Below, piece after piece: positions 23,294 to 36,733 of a stretch of DNA of 64,000 nucleotides. The notes under the pieces were generated by a model. It saw only the letters and a program-made list of their open reading frames with translations. It made no database searches and was not told the DNA's origin. The stretch is taken from contig JAIVEN010000009.1 in the NCBI GenBank assembly GCA_026686845.1, positions 42,941,001 through 43,005,000 on the forward strand, written 5' to 3'. This stretch comes from Adenanthera pavonina (lineage: Eukaryota; Streptophyta; Magnoliopsida; Fabales; Fabaceae). The position numbers were made by a program, and so were the translations under genes. Every line of letters starts with the position of its first letter. The first letter of the stretch is position 1.

Positions 23294-26200
23294 TATTAGT
23301 CTTTTTTTAATTAATTAACTAATAATTAATGTGATAAATCAGCAACTCATGCCCATCTCAATTAAAATCACTCGATTGCTCCACAATAATTGATACCTTA
23401 CAGTTATTTCTGATGGCCGCAGCATCAACTTAATTAAAGATAGAATCTAGACATAGGCCAATCTAAAATAATTAAGAAGTAATACTATATATAAAAGATA
23501 CACTGTCAGTCTAATACTTTTTAATTAGAGCAAATGTCTAGGTATTATATTAACATACTTCTAGTATCTAAATTTTATAACTATATAAATTCAGCTTATA
23601 TATGTTTTAAAAAATTAACATAACATAATGAAAATTTTAATTTGGTTTTGACGAATAGTGAATGATTATCCAGCTCCTTATCCTTCATCCATCCCATCAC
23701 TCACATGATCATGAATTGCAAAAGCTTTTGGCTTTCCAATCATTGATACCTGTATAACTATTTTTAATTTGTGTAAATTCAATAATTTAGATAAATTGAT
23801 TTTTTTTATTCGTGCAGTTGTAATTTAAACGTATCACTTTTCTAGGTACTCAATTAAAAGTTATCGGAATACAAATGCTCAAGTTAAGTAGTGATCATTT
23901 AATTTTTGTCACACATCTTGCACCATGTCTAGTCTTAGTCGGTCAGTATTTCATGATAAAAATAGTAACACAGAATAACATATATGCAACATAAATTTAT
24001 CTTATTTCTGAAAATTTATGAAGAGCAATCAAATAATTTTGTGGCAAAAATTTAACAACACAAATATATTAAGAAATACTGAGATTTTTAACATGGAAGA
24101 CAGTGCAAGACAAGAGTAAATACCATTAATTATCCATACCAATGAAAATAGTTTCACTATAATTAAAATAAGAATACAATAAAAACTCAATCAAATGCAC
24201 AAACCATTCCATCAACCAAAGCAATAAACTTACAAACAAGAATCAAGAAGATGAAAAAAATACTGATCCAGCACGTACTGCATATCTCTCCCATCATGTA
24301 ACAAAATGACAATCTAACCATTGAATAAAAAGAACCTCATGTCTCAAATCTATTAACAAAATTTCAACCCAACAGTTAACAAATCTGTAAATAAACTGTT
24401 CCTGTGATTGTCTTATAAATATGCGAAAATGGCCTTTTTTCTTCTCCTTTCTCATTGGCTGTTGTATATTCTAACTTTAATATGATTTTATTCTCATATC
24501 CTAATTTGACCCCTATCCACTCAAATAAGTAAGGTACATAATAAACTTCTAGTTTTGGGCCTTTTTCCACCTAAAAAAAGAACCCACACCAAATACTTTA
24601 GTCTATTTATATCATATATCTTCAATTATATATTAATTTTTATCATGGTTTTTTAATTAAAATATAATATATAGATAAAATTTTAAAATAACTCAACCAT
24701 AGAATATTGTTATTTAAGAAATCACTTATCATCATATTTTATTGAATAATCTATTAAAAAAATTAAAGATATAAATTAGACACATTTTCCTGTGTATGAT
24801 ACAAAATTTAAGGATTAAGTCACATTCTTCATGACTTTTAAATTGTGCGAATTGTTATACAATTATGATTTATAGATATTGAGATATTGATATTTCTCAT
24901 AAAAAGAAAGAGGAAAAACATTCCGATTCAAAAGCATTTATAAATATTCTCATATGCATTAGTGCTGCTCAAATTGATTATATCTAAAGAACCCACTCGT
25001 GAGTTTTTCTTTTTCCAAGGATTGGTGAAAACAGATTATTATTGATAGAATTTTTTCATTCTTTATTTGAATGATTTAAATAATTTAAATTTAATCCAAA
25101 CAAGTTAAATTGTAATTCTTTTTTTAAATTTAAATAATTATTTTTAAATTCACAGTAAAAATTATTTTATTTAAAATAAAAAATAAATAAAAATTATTTA
25201 ATTAAATATAAAGGGCTACCTTGTTGGCCCAAAAATATTCAAGGGCTTCCTTCTTGACTGCTTTATGAGTTTATACTCCAATTAATTCATATTGTAGGGG
25301 ATTTCTAATTATTTCATATTTATTAAGAAAAGTTGGTTGCATATCTTAAAATTATAAAAAAAAAACCCAACATCCCACTTTTACCCTTATTAATTACCAA
25401 TAAGAGTTATTTTGAAAATTCATCATTTCTCTCTTTTTTTTTCTAACTTACGAGAAGGTAATCAATAGGGATAAAAACGATAAACTTCTACTAAAAATTA
25501 TGTAACCTTTTATATTTTGAACTAAATAAGAATTTTAGAAAAACCATTATAATATGGAGAGAGTATTCCTTTAGGGCTTTTACTCATTAACGTCATGAAT
25601 TTATATTACTTTTGGGCTTCCTTTTCAATAACTTCATGGGTTTATATTATTTTTGGGCTTTCTGATTGAGCCCAAGGTTCAAAATTACCTCAGAAACTAA
25701 AATCTTAATTCATAAAAAAAAAAACATTGTCGTAACTTGTTTCGGGCCTTTGGCCATGATTTTTGGCAACAAACAAAAAATCTTTGTTTCAGAAAACCAT
25801 ATCATTCTCTTCAATCAATGGCGACAAACACCCTTTTCTATTTTCTTTTAATAGAAAAAATAAATAAATTTCATTCCATCAATTTTTGTATCATACTTAA
25901 CATAATCATGGTAATTATCATTCCATTTCATAATAACTCAAACAACATCATTCTTTATATAAAATAACAAGAACAATTCAAAATTTTGCAATCAATATAT
26001 GGGTCTTACTCAAATCTTTACCAAACCCAAAATAAAAAACCAATTAATGTGTAGAGAAAGATAAGAGAAATAAGAATATTACATCACCCCAAAGATTTGA
26101 GCAAGAATAATGTGGAAAGTGCCTCCAACCATCCAAGAACCTTAGAATTGTCACTTTCCTTCCAAAAACCCTAGCCACCATCAAGAAAATCAATGTTTTA

Positions 26201-26716
26201 AAATGTAATGGCTTGCCGCGATGCCATATTCCTCTGTTGTGGTGTAAGCGCAAAATTTTGTACTCATCTTTCAAGTTTAAAATTTCATATCTTAAGTTAC
26301 AGGTCCCAAAAAATTGCAAATAATGACTCTATGACAAGCTTAAGATATCTACTTTACAATGCAAAAAGTCCCTTCCAAGATAATTTCATTTAAAACCACA
26401 AACTTTCTAATTTCAAAAGTTGCTTAGTTTTTGTCAGAAAAATATTATATTATGATTCCCTATGATAAGAGAGATTAAATCAAACTCAAGCTTTTACTCT
26501 TATAATTATAATCACAATCATTCCTAATATATCTAATCAATCTCTCGAGGTTGTGCTTAATTAATTAATAATTAACTCTTAGTCAACTATTAAGTTAATT
26601 AAATTGTTTGAGCTATGAGTCTAAGCCATCACAATCATCTATCTCTATCAAAGTGTAATTGTTTTTATCTTCCTAGTTCTAGAATTATATTTCACCTCTT
26701 AGTGCATCACCTAATA
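23294..26716. other. AT-rich spacer, no gene seen
   Basis: No supported coding sequence. The ORFs at 24376, 25666-25967 and 26044-26393 are short, overlap on opposite strands and have no family resemblance. A short repeated phrase (ATTACTTTTGGGCTTCC-like) occurs near 25250, 25603 and 25650. Confidence 0.5.
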
Positions 26717-29393
26717 TGTCACACCCTAAACTAACAAGGCCCTACTAAGCCATTTGTCGCAACAAAGCAGAGGAGAAAAGACAGAACAAAGGGGTAGTGC
26801 CACGCCTTGCATTTTAGCGCCATGGCTTGAGATGTTTCTTGGTTGTGACCCAAGATGCATGGCACTGCAGCCACGGTTATGGCACCGTGGCGCCATCAGC
26901 TAATAGAAACTTAACTCCTTACTGATTTTTCAACCAAACTTTCAACATACACAACATTATGCTCCGACCTCCAATTGATCTAATTTCGACTCCTACAGAT
27001 CACTCTACTCCCCCCTCTAATTGTAGATACCAACCATGTGTCAAAACACCTCCGTGTAGAGATTTTGGAACATCCAACACTAAATTGGTTATTTTTTCTC
27101 CTAAACAAGAACTCTAAATCCCCAATAGCCACCCATGAGCAATTGACATGCTAAGATCATTTCTATAAGTCTTAAAGGACATGAGGAACATGTCCAAGAA
27201 GGTTCTAACTTGAAGAGACCACTCCCCCAAGTTTTAACCCCCTTGATCCCCAACTCAACTAATGGACTAGGTGCATATTTCACAAACCAAGGGTCCCAAA
27301 CACACATTTGGATTACAACTAGACATATAGATTCAAAGTAGGTCAGGGACATCAACCATAGGTCTAATACCAGCTAACATTTAAGATCACATAACATGCA
27401 TAAGATCCTACTAACATTTAATACAACACGAATAGGGTTCAGGCCCATCAACACCAATGAGGCCATCTAATGTAACTAAGATAGGTTCAACAAGGCACAT
27501 ATTACATTTAGTCCCCAAATTACATCAATCCATAATCCCTAAATAAAATACTGGCACTTTACAGGAATTAACAAAAATTAATAACATGGGGAAACATAGT
27601 CCTCAACACCCACAAGTGTACTTTCAGTCCTCTTTACCCAAGCCCTCATTGTCCTTATTAGTACTAGATCCTTCACTTGGAAATGTTAGCCATGGGGTGA
27701 GATATATATCCTAATAACCAGGGGTAAACACATACATACACATATTCATGCTTTCATGTTAATAACTATTATAAATCATCACCAATGCAATATACATGAT
27801 ATGCAGACACACTCCCGTCAATACATAGCCAGAACTATGAGCTAGTTACCATAATAAATAATTTCAACCAGGTGCCCCCTTCCAATAACCCATGACAGCC
27901 AATTCTGGGGTCACCATCCAGCTCTCCTTCCAATAGTCATGACCCGGCCAAAGGCCATTGCACCAAATGTTGAACCATGGCTCTTATTTCTCTAAACCAC
28001 TCAAATTGGTGCCTATTTAAAGAAGATACACCCTAATTCACAACCATCTGAACCTCCCAGCCATAAGATGACTATTTAATGACTGAAATATACATATACA
28101 AGCCGCACCCTTGAACACAAGGCCTCATGCACTATTTAGCGGATTGGCAAATCATGTGGTATATAGAGTATCATCACCCAGACCATATATCCAACAATGT
28201 ACACAATGTGACAATGGCCAATACATGCTAACATGTCAACATATATCATTTTCTAATGTGCTAGCATGCCATATGAAGGTATACAATACATCATGGGGTG
28301 CATAATTACCATTTCATATCAAAAGTCATTACAATTACACGTACCATAATCATTAATTTCATATTGATATTTTCATCATACAATAAGATAGGAATAGATA
28401 ATTTACTAGCCGTATAGTCATACATATCATGATAGGAAAAGATTCAAACATAACAGAGATATATGACATATCATGATATGAAAAGATAAACCATATATAT
28501 ATACATAATGTGAGCATATCATGGTATGAAAATAACTAAACATATATCACACACAATTAAGAAACCCTGGTTACCTCAACCGTCAAACCCACTCGACACA
28601 TCGGTAGGTCAAATGGAGCAACCACCACTAATCCAATTCTTTACAATTATAATCCAGAGTCAAGGGACTACAATCAAGCTATATACCAACCTATATAACA
28701 TCAATTTCTTATTACTTTCACAATTTTTAAACCTTAACATACTCATTTATCAACTCAAACATATCTTGAATGGAAAATAGTGCTTCATTAGGCAAACCCA
28801 ATCATCAAAAAATCATAATCATACTCCCTTAAGTTCGGATTCCCAAATATGTAAGCATTTGAGGGCTAGGGTTTGGGAGATATACTACTTAAACACCATA
28901 AAACCAATGCTCAATCCATAAAAATGTCTAACAACACCTTTAAATCACATTTATACACAATTTAATCAATGGAAAATCACCCAAATCTGAAGCCTAACCA
29001 AATCCATGAAAAACCTTCAGTGAAACTTGAAGAAAAATGTAGAGGGAGGTTAAGAGATGACTTACCAACAAGATTTGAGCTCCTAAATGCTAGAAATAGG
29101 ACCCCCAAGGCTGAGATCAAACCCTAGCAGAGAAAATTATCCTCCATTTGTTTCTCTTTCCTGTTCGTGTTTGGTTCCAACTTTTGACTTAACCTCGTTT
29201 AGATATGCTTGTCGCGGCATCACTTAAGTTGGCTGTGGCACCAATGCTCTCTGTTTCTCTGTTGCCGCGGTGCCAATGCCTTTTATCTCCTTTCTTCGAC
29301 TTGCTTCGTTTTGATCCTTCCTCAGGTCCTGATCCCTCCGGTCTTATATCATTTGACAAAGTCCTTCTTAAAATGATGAACATGGTCATTACA
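26717..29393. mobile_element. Diverged solo LTR of family A (about 2.68 kb)
   Basis: It begins TGTCACACCC and ends GGTCATTACA. It is flanked by TAATA (26712-26716) and TAATT (29394-29398), a 5-bp duplication with one change. Several blocks align in order with 3343-5400: ACATTATGCTCCGAC (26955), the CTACTCCC/CTAGTCCC block (27005), GGTTACCTCAA (28569), and GAGGGAGG...CTTACC...GAGCTC followed by AAACCCTAGC (29040-29130). Divergence is much greater than between 1-619 and 3343-6729, so it is an older insertion or a subfamily. No gag-pol is present. Confidence 0.7.
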
Positions 29394-31217
29394 TAATTCT
29401 TATAGTAAGATCATATGGCATGCAACACATAATCCAGAGATAAGCATGAGGAAGATAAATATAAAAGGAAGTTCAATATATATAAAATATAAACCCAAGA
29501 GTCAGAGCATAAAATTCAAATAGTCTTCCCCAAGACAAGTTGCATCTCTACCCCTAGCTTGGGAATTTAGTAAACCATAAATAAATCAAATATCAAATTC
29601 ATAATTCTAAAATCCCAAAACATCAATTCAAAGAAAAAGTAGAAGAAACTTAGAATTGATTAGCTTTAGAGGATGACTCCAAGTTTTTTTTCATCTTCAT
29701 CGCCTTCAATCTTTCTCCTCCTTGGTAATCCTCCCAAGAGACACTCAAGGAATGCTCCAAATGGTGTTTTTCAACCTCCTAGGGTGTGGTGTGTGTATGT
29801 CTGGCCGTCTTAGAGCTTGTATTTATAATGGATCAAGAGAACTTGGCCTCCAAATCAATTTCCATGTTACAAACATGTTTCTTTGGCCTTTTGATGAGTG
29901 ACCTAGTGCCATAACCCTAGAACTAACATACTAGCGCCAAGTGGATCTGAAACTCATAAAATCTTTGTTTACTGACTGACCTAGCACATGGTCATCACTT
30001 GGTTCAGATTCTTCCCTTTCCATGCTTTTGATGGGTCATCAACATACGTGTAAACATTTTAGACACATTTTTCGCTATGATAACATTGGAATTTGGAAAA
30101 ATCCAAAATATAAAAGTTGTAACTTTATGTCTTATTTTTCCAACGAACCTCAATAAAAAATCATATGTGGGAGTTATGGTCAAAATACAAGTGTTAAAAC
30201 TTTCCAACATTAATAGTTGTAACTTTTTAACTCCAAATGCCACCAAATTGGTCCTGAAATGCATCCAAACCAAAATATATGTAAAATCTAATAAATAAAC
30301 TTATTTTAAATTATATTTGAACAAATTTAGAGATCAGAAATGGGAATTTTATATACATAAAATAGACATATCATGAATTAGCTTCATTTTTCCAGCCTTA
30401 GTACTTCATGTTCTCCACTAACTCTTCCCATCCTTTATCATATTGGCACACTTAAATAGTATGATGCTCACCATAATGGTCAAATCCTTTTATCTATTAT
30501 TGTAGCTAATTTTCATATCTATCTCAAATTAAACATCAACTTTAAGTTATTACTGTATTGGCATTCCATTGAATGCCCATCTTCCCTTAAGGCGAAGTAA
30601 TCCTTCATGAGTCATGAGTGAGTCCTCACCTCAAGGTATGATTCATATTGTTTATTATGTCACCGCCACCACATTCATAATAAGATGATTTGATAGTTTA
30701 ATTGAATGAGAATCTCAACTCCAAATGCCTCCTCAACATATTTCTCAATTTCTTTTTCACTGCATTCTCTGATCCCTCAGACTTGTGTATACAATTTCTT
30801 ATTGTGGAACCCATGCTTTCTTCCACAAGTTACCTTCTCCCTTTTCCAAGGTAACTTGCAGACATCCTACTCCCGCTTTACCTTTCTAAATTTTGCTTGA
30901 GAACCATTTTTGTAATTGATGTCAAGTTTAGGATTTTCAGTCCCCCACAATTGAGATGCTCTAGTTTTTCTCTAGTACTTTGAACTTTTTCCCCATGTTC
31001 ACAGTTGTAACCCATCTCTTCCTCAAATTGTCGGTTTTTCATTGCAAAAGTCCTAGTAATCTATGCTATCCCTTTATTATTCATAACGTTTTAGTGTAAA
31101 TCTCCACACTCCCACTTTTAGTCATTGGGGGGGGGGGGTGTACACAAGTTTCTTGCACGTAAATCCTTCGTCCGCACTGCATAATCACTCTACTTCATCA
31201 TATTTGAAAATGCTACA
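29394..31217. other. Unassigned repetitive-looking spacer
   Basis: This interval has a GC content and phrase structure unlike the plain spacers (for example TTGTATTTATAATGG near 29818, which looks like an LTR TATA region), and a poly-G run at 31128-31138. No domain could be read in six frames and no termini were found. It is probably decayed retroelement DNA, but that is inference only. Confidence 0.35.
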
Positions 31218-31358
31218 CTAATCAGCATATTGGGGAGATAATTCTTCAAGGTACAACTCAGCTATCCAAAGGTGGTCCTCTTGAGTTCCACACATTATCA
31301 CAACCAAATCTTGATTCTCTTCCTTCACAGCCATTAAGAAACTTGAAATCTTACCCAT
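31218..31358 (-). other. Small ORF of 46 codons, unknown, possibly retroelement gag remnant
   Basis: A minus-strand ATG-to-TAG frame encodes 46 residues with balanced, protein-like composition (it opens MGKISSFLMAVKEENQDLVV and continues through CGTQEDHLW). That differs from the lysine/isoleucine-rich chance ORFs around it. I recognise no family. It lies in decayed repeat DNA with no promoter signal, so a remnant of a longer coding region is more likely than a functional small gene. Confidence 0.25.
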
Positions 31359-32520
31359 ACAGGGACAGATCCAGACTCTCAGTCGTGGGGTGCCAAAATT
31401 TTCTTTAGTTTTAGCACATGTATAATATATATAATTTTAATATTTATTATAAATAATTATTTTTAAACAATTTTATAACATAATTTCCTCATTACCTAAC
31501 AAATCAAATATATATAATGATATAAAAATTTTAAAAAATTGCAAAACAAACCAAAATAAAAATGTATAGATGCTCAAACTATATATAAAATAAATCATTA
31601 TCTATGTGTGAGAGATATAAATTTAAAAAATATATTTCTGACATATATCTAATATAAATATAAATATTAAACATCATTTTCTTTTAATTAATTATGAGTT
31701 AACATTGTTCAAATAAAATAAGAATTTCAATAAGTTAATAAACACATACTTCTCTATTAAACTATATATTTAAAAATGAAATATGTGTGTGTATATAAAA
31801 TAGAATGAAACAACATTAAAAAAATAAATAATGCTGAAGATATGACACAACTAGGCAAAGTTATCCAGCAGCATCTTCATCCACTTGGAGATCATCTAGA
31901 ACAAGAGCAAGCCCTCTATTGCTTTCTTGATACATGTGGCTCTCATTCACTTTCCTCCGTTCTCTCTGTTAGCTCCTTGTTCCTTAAAGCAATATAAGCT
32001 TATGCGCAGAACCGTGGGGGACGAGTACCCCCAGTCGCCCCCATGAATCCTTCTCTATATGCATAGGATGAGGAGTCATCATCATCATCATGATTAGTTG
32101 ATTGCTTTAATAGTCAACTGGTCATTAATCAGGTTAATAGTTCCACTCTTCAACCCATCTGGTCATCAGCTCTCAGTCCACTAGGATCTCGCACACCGAG
32201 TGATGAGTACATCAAGGTTATTTCATATTTAGTCTATTATTTTATATCAATTTTTTTAATTTTTTAGTACATTTTAGGGGTATTTTTAGATTTATGGATG
32301 CATTTTGGATCTATTTGATTTAATTGAATATTTTTTATATTTTTTATCCAAAAAGACTATTTTTAAAGTTTAATGTCATTTTGTTAATTTTCTTAATAAT
32401 TTTCAGATATTGTAAAAAAATAATAAATAAATAAAAATAGATAAATAAATGAATATATATATATATAATATACTTACTTTTTCTATTTTTATTATTGTTA
32501 TTATCTTTTCTTTTTCTTTT
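31359..32520. other. Spacer with a possible MITE start
   Basis: CAGGGACAGATCCAGACTCT and the following CGTGGGGTGCCAAAA at about 31360-31400 resemble the ends of common plant non-autonomous elements, and CCCCCAGTCGCCCCC occurs at 32029-32043. I could not prove a matching inverted end or target duplication. The rest is AT-rich with no gene. Confidence 0.3.
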
Positions 32521-32650
32521 CTTCGGTCAGGACGCAGAGCTCACGTGAGGGAGGGAGACATGTTTCGATTGGAGATGACTTAAGTGAAGGGGCAGAGCTC
32601 CCCGAGACGGTGGTCAGACCCTTTTTTCAATTTAAGAAAAGAAAAAAAGA

Positions 32651-34045
32651 AGCTTAATCGTTTTTTTAGCCAAATATAATAAATAAAAAAATTATTTATG
32701 AATATATGTTGGATCAGAAACAATTTATCGATTTATAATAATAAAAATTAATAATAAAAAAATCGATGAATATATTACAAATAAGTCGATAAATAGAAAC
32801 ATGATTTAATTTTTTTTAAATAAAAAAGCAAGTCGATTGACTACTAATCAACTTACTTATGAACAGCGTAAAGAAGAAGTCTAAAGCAAGTCGATTGGTA
32901 ATTAATCGACTTAACTTTTGTTTTAATTTTTTAAACAAATAAGTTTTTTTACCAACTTCTTTTCTTTTACTCTAATTTTGTTATATGTATTGTTACATTC
33001 CAACAAAATGTATTTTTTTTTATTATGCAATAATTTCATTTTTATTATTTATTATTATATTATTAATATTGTAACTAATCTTAGATTTAATGAAAGGAGT
33101 TAAATTAAAAAGAGTAAACTTAGAATTTTTTTTAAAAAATTTAAGAATATAATAAATAATTTTTAATATATGTGAAATCTCTTCCATTATCTTATAAATT
33201 TAGAATTAAACAAAATTTTAATATAAAAAATTAATAGTATAGAAAATGAAAAAAATTGGGATTCATTGCTTAATCAATTACTTTTAAATAAAGAGAATAT
33301 GTGAATTGAGTAGCCCATCAACTTGCTAGTTAATATTTTTTTAAAAGGAAAAAGATAAAAGATCTACAATAAAAAATATTTCTAAATAAATAATTTCAGT
33401 TATAAATTTAGTTTATGTTAGTTGAAAATTCAGTATATATAACTCAGGAATTTTCAAATTGGGTCCTAATTGAAAAATAACTTTATTTTTGGATCTTTAG
33501 CTATTTTTCTCCCATCTTCTCTTTTTAAACATTCAAAATCGACTTGTTTTTATTTTCTTTTATTTTTTTAATAAATTTTATATTTTAATGATTCTTTTAT
33601 TATTATTTTTTAGATATGTTTCCTCTATCCCATATTATTAAAATAACATGAGATTTTTTTATAATATATATGATTTTATAATATAAGATAATATCTAGTG
33701 ATTTGTTACTGTTATTTCTTATTTATTAAATTATTAGTATTATAAATTATCTTATATTTAATGAAAGAAGTAAAATTAATAGGCGTAACATTTGAAAATT
33801 TTTATTTTTTAAATTTAAAAAATGTAATAAATATTTCTTAATATATGTAAAATCTCTCTCATTATTTTATAATATGGAACTGAGATAGTAACAAAAATAC
33901 AATGATTTGATTTGTATAATGATTATAATGAATTATTTTTATAATAAATAGATAAATAATAATTTATAATAAAAATTATAATTAGTTTATTATTAAGAAA
34001 ATATTATTAGTTAATAAATCCTAACAAATATCAAATAAAAAAATA
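32651..34045 (+). repeat. Left terminal inverted repeat of the MULE
   Basis: It aligns inverted with 40082-41518 over its whole length. Matching landmarks are AAATATAATAAATAA near the outer end, AAGCAAGTCGATTG twice (32827, 32886), GGGATTCATT, the TTCAGTT...GTTAGTTG block (33398-33425), and ATAATATGGAAC (33871). The copies differ by frequent substitutions and small indels, implying an old element. The region is A+T-rich with short direct copies of the AAGTCGATTG motif, which could be transposase-binding sites (inference). Confidence 0.9.
33612..33895. mobile_element. Stowaway-like MITE inside the left MULE TIR
   Basis: Inverted ends TTTCCTCTATCCCATATTAT and, from the right, TTACTATCTCAGTTCCATATTAT enclose an AT-rich core. 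The same insert is present at the mirrored place in the right TIR (about 40228-40480), so it was part of the element end before the two TIRs last became identical. Confidence 0.55.
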
Positions 34046-34499
34046 TTAGATCATTATTATTGTTTAATAATCATAAAAAAGATAAAAAAAATTAATTAAG
34101 AGTTGAAAAAGTTAAATAATAAATAACTAATAATAAGCAACTAATAATGATAAAATAACACTACAATTAAGTAGCAAATATGTGAAAATGCTAATGTAAA
34201 TTTAATAATTAATTGATAAAAATAATTGATTATAAAATGAAAAGGATGATTGATTAGTAATAATTAGCTATTATGTACGAAAATTTGCTCATCTCATTTA
34301 TAGTGACTACTGGTACCACATCTTGTTCTTATTCTATTACGTCGTGATCATTCTGGTTGTATGTCCTCTTCTGTATGGTGCAATTTAGACAAATCAATTT
34401 TTGATGGTGTTTGTGCAGTATTCAAATCAAATCAAGTAAAGTCAGCCATAGAAATTGACTAACGTGAAGTCTCAAATGTTTGATTTGATGGCTCACCAT

Positions 34500-36321
34500 G
34501 TTAAAATGAAGACATGTTGTACTCGGCATTGAATAATGTTGCGTCACCCAATAAAGACATAAATGATCTAGACTGACAAGGAATAGGAGAGCTAAATGGG
34601 GGCAATGAGGATGGCAGCATGAAAGAAGAAGATACGGCTCCTACAAATGTACTGGATGTGGTCAAAGTAGTAGCATGATCTCGTTGCATTGTATTTTCTT
34701 CTTGAGAAGCAATTGGTGGCCTAGTTGATTAATAGTCATCACGTCATTTACTTGGTCTTCTACGCTGAAGAATCTGTGGACATGGTGGCTCTTGTGCAGG
34801 TGGATCTGGCTCAAGTTTCATGTTGAAGTGTTGCTCTCTCATTGCAATCAATATATTACGTTGGTCCTAAGCTGCCCTTGTAAGAAAATTAGTTGGCATT
34901 TCTGGAGGGAAAGTAATGGCAAGCCTATACAAATCTTCAGCTATATCAGCCTGAAATTAATAATAAAATATTAGATTATGATGTTGTCTATGTTTAGATA
35001 AAAATACAATGACGGTGAAAAGAGATAAAGAAGTTACCACATAACCAATTGCACTACTAGTAGGATGGACCCAACGTTGCGTACGTCTCCAATACCACTG
35101 CATGTACTCAGATGTATGATGAAACACCTTATTTGCTTGAGGAGCATCAATAATAGCATAAGGCCAATTAAATCATGCTTCAAGGAACATTTTGTGAGCT
35201 TCAATCCAATTTTCTGAGGTTTTCTATCTCAACTGTGTTATGTGAAAATTGTCCAAGTTAGTCGTAGACATAGGAATTGGCTGCTGGAAACCAAATTGCC
35301 TTAGAACACGATCAGAGTGATGTCATTCTATTATGTGAAAGCATATAAGGGGGACAGAAGCACGCCAAATGTCACTTGTTTCCAAGCAATAATCTGGAAT
35401 CAGGCCAAGATTCTTAGGAGATTCATAGGGCTGCCAAATGATCTCATCATTAGCCATTATATCAAATAAACTCCTATAACGTCGTAAGGTCGAGCGATTA
35501 GAACGAGGGGCTAATCATATGCTCCTCCACCTATGATTATAACAAAGAACATGTTAAAATAAGTATAATTTTAATAAGTTAATATGAAATATTTATAGTG
35601 CATTTTTAGTATACCGAAATCCCAAGGGTGGTAAAAGAGGATAAACATCATTATTTGGACTCAATGATGGTGGTCGCTTTGGTGCTAGTACAGGAAAGCG
35701 ATCCCATGCCCATAAATACAGTAATGCTAAGCAGCCACCAATATTCACCTCAGAAGGGTTAGTAGCATTGCACATTTCTCTGTATAGGTGAGCTAACACT
35801 GCTGAACCCCAACTATATTTTCCAGCTTCCTTAAAATTTGATAATAAAGGAAGATACATTAAACAAACCCTATGACCAAACCTATCTGGCATCAGGTATC
35901 CATAGATTAATTTAAGGATCTACGCACGTGCAAAATATCATTTTTCCATATTTGATGCATTATCACCCAACTGACTAAAATGATCTTCCAACCAATTCAA
36001 AAATAGCCTTTGTCCGTATATGTTCTCAGAAGGTGGACGAATTCCGAGGTAGCATTCACACACCCCTGGCCAATTATTTGTTGTTTGACGAATTACAGGA
36101 AGTTCCGCACAAGGAAGGCCTGATTGTATAGCTGCATCCTCTAAAGTTATGGTGCATTCTCCACGTGTAGTGTGAAAGGTATGAGTCTCAGGACGCCACC
36201 TCTCAATAAGTGCAGAGATCAAACTTCGATCATACTCAAATTGGCCTAGTCGAGAAACATCGTAGAATCCAGCTTGTTTAAGATACTTAATTATTTGGAT
36301 TGGCGGTTCACCCAATTGCAT
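34500..36321 (-). pseudogene. Plant mobile domain (PMD) protein pseudogene carried by the MULE
   Basis: The frame opens MQLGEPPIQIIKYLKQAGFY at 36321 and runs through LISALIERWRPETHTFH, TITLEDAAIQSGLP, an NWLEDHFSQLG tract and MYLPLL...YSWGSAVLAHLYREM. After an intron (about 35523-35613) it continues with DEIIWQPY, ASVPLICFHIIE, DRVLRQFGFQQPIP and WVHPTSSAIGY, and after a second intron (about 34960-35038) with a C-terminal tail. This is the PMD (MAIN/MAIL1 or phosphatase-7 long-form-like) family, known to occur both as host genes and inside transposons. In-frame stops follow NMEK (about 35937), ARA, RWRSI, FHIIE and others, so no full protein can be made. The gene lies downstream of the transposase in the same orientation. 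Confidence 0.85.
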
Positions 36322-36733
36322 GAATCACTAAGTATTAAGGATTCTATCAACTTACAAAATAAATGGAAACAAAGTTGATAGAAAAGCATAACAATTAGTA
36401 ATATGTGAAGATTTTTACTTACATTATTGTCCTACACTACCTGTGAAATATGTCGCTGTTGTAGGTATAATAATGAGCCATCCACTGGGCCTGGTTGAAT
36501 GACTTGATGTGGTTGCTCCATTTCTTAAAAGTCTCTGCATTGGATGGAGTAAACAGTGTCAAATATTAAAAAAAATTATAATAATGCAACCCATGCTAAA
36601 AGTCTTTGCATTGGATGGAGTAAACAGTGTCCAATATTAAAAAAAATTATAATAATGCAACCCATGCTTTAGACATTACAATACAAATTTCATTATATTT
36701 CACAAAAGTCAAAGGCACATAGTTTTATACAAA

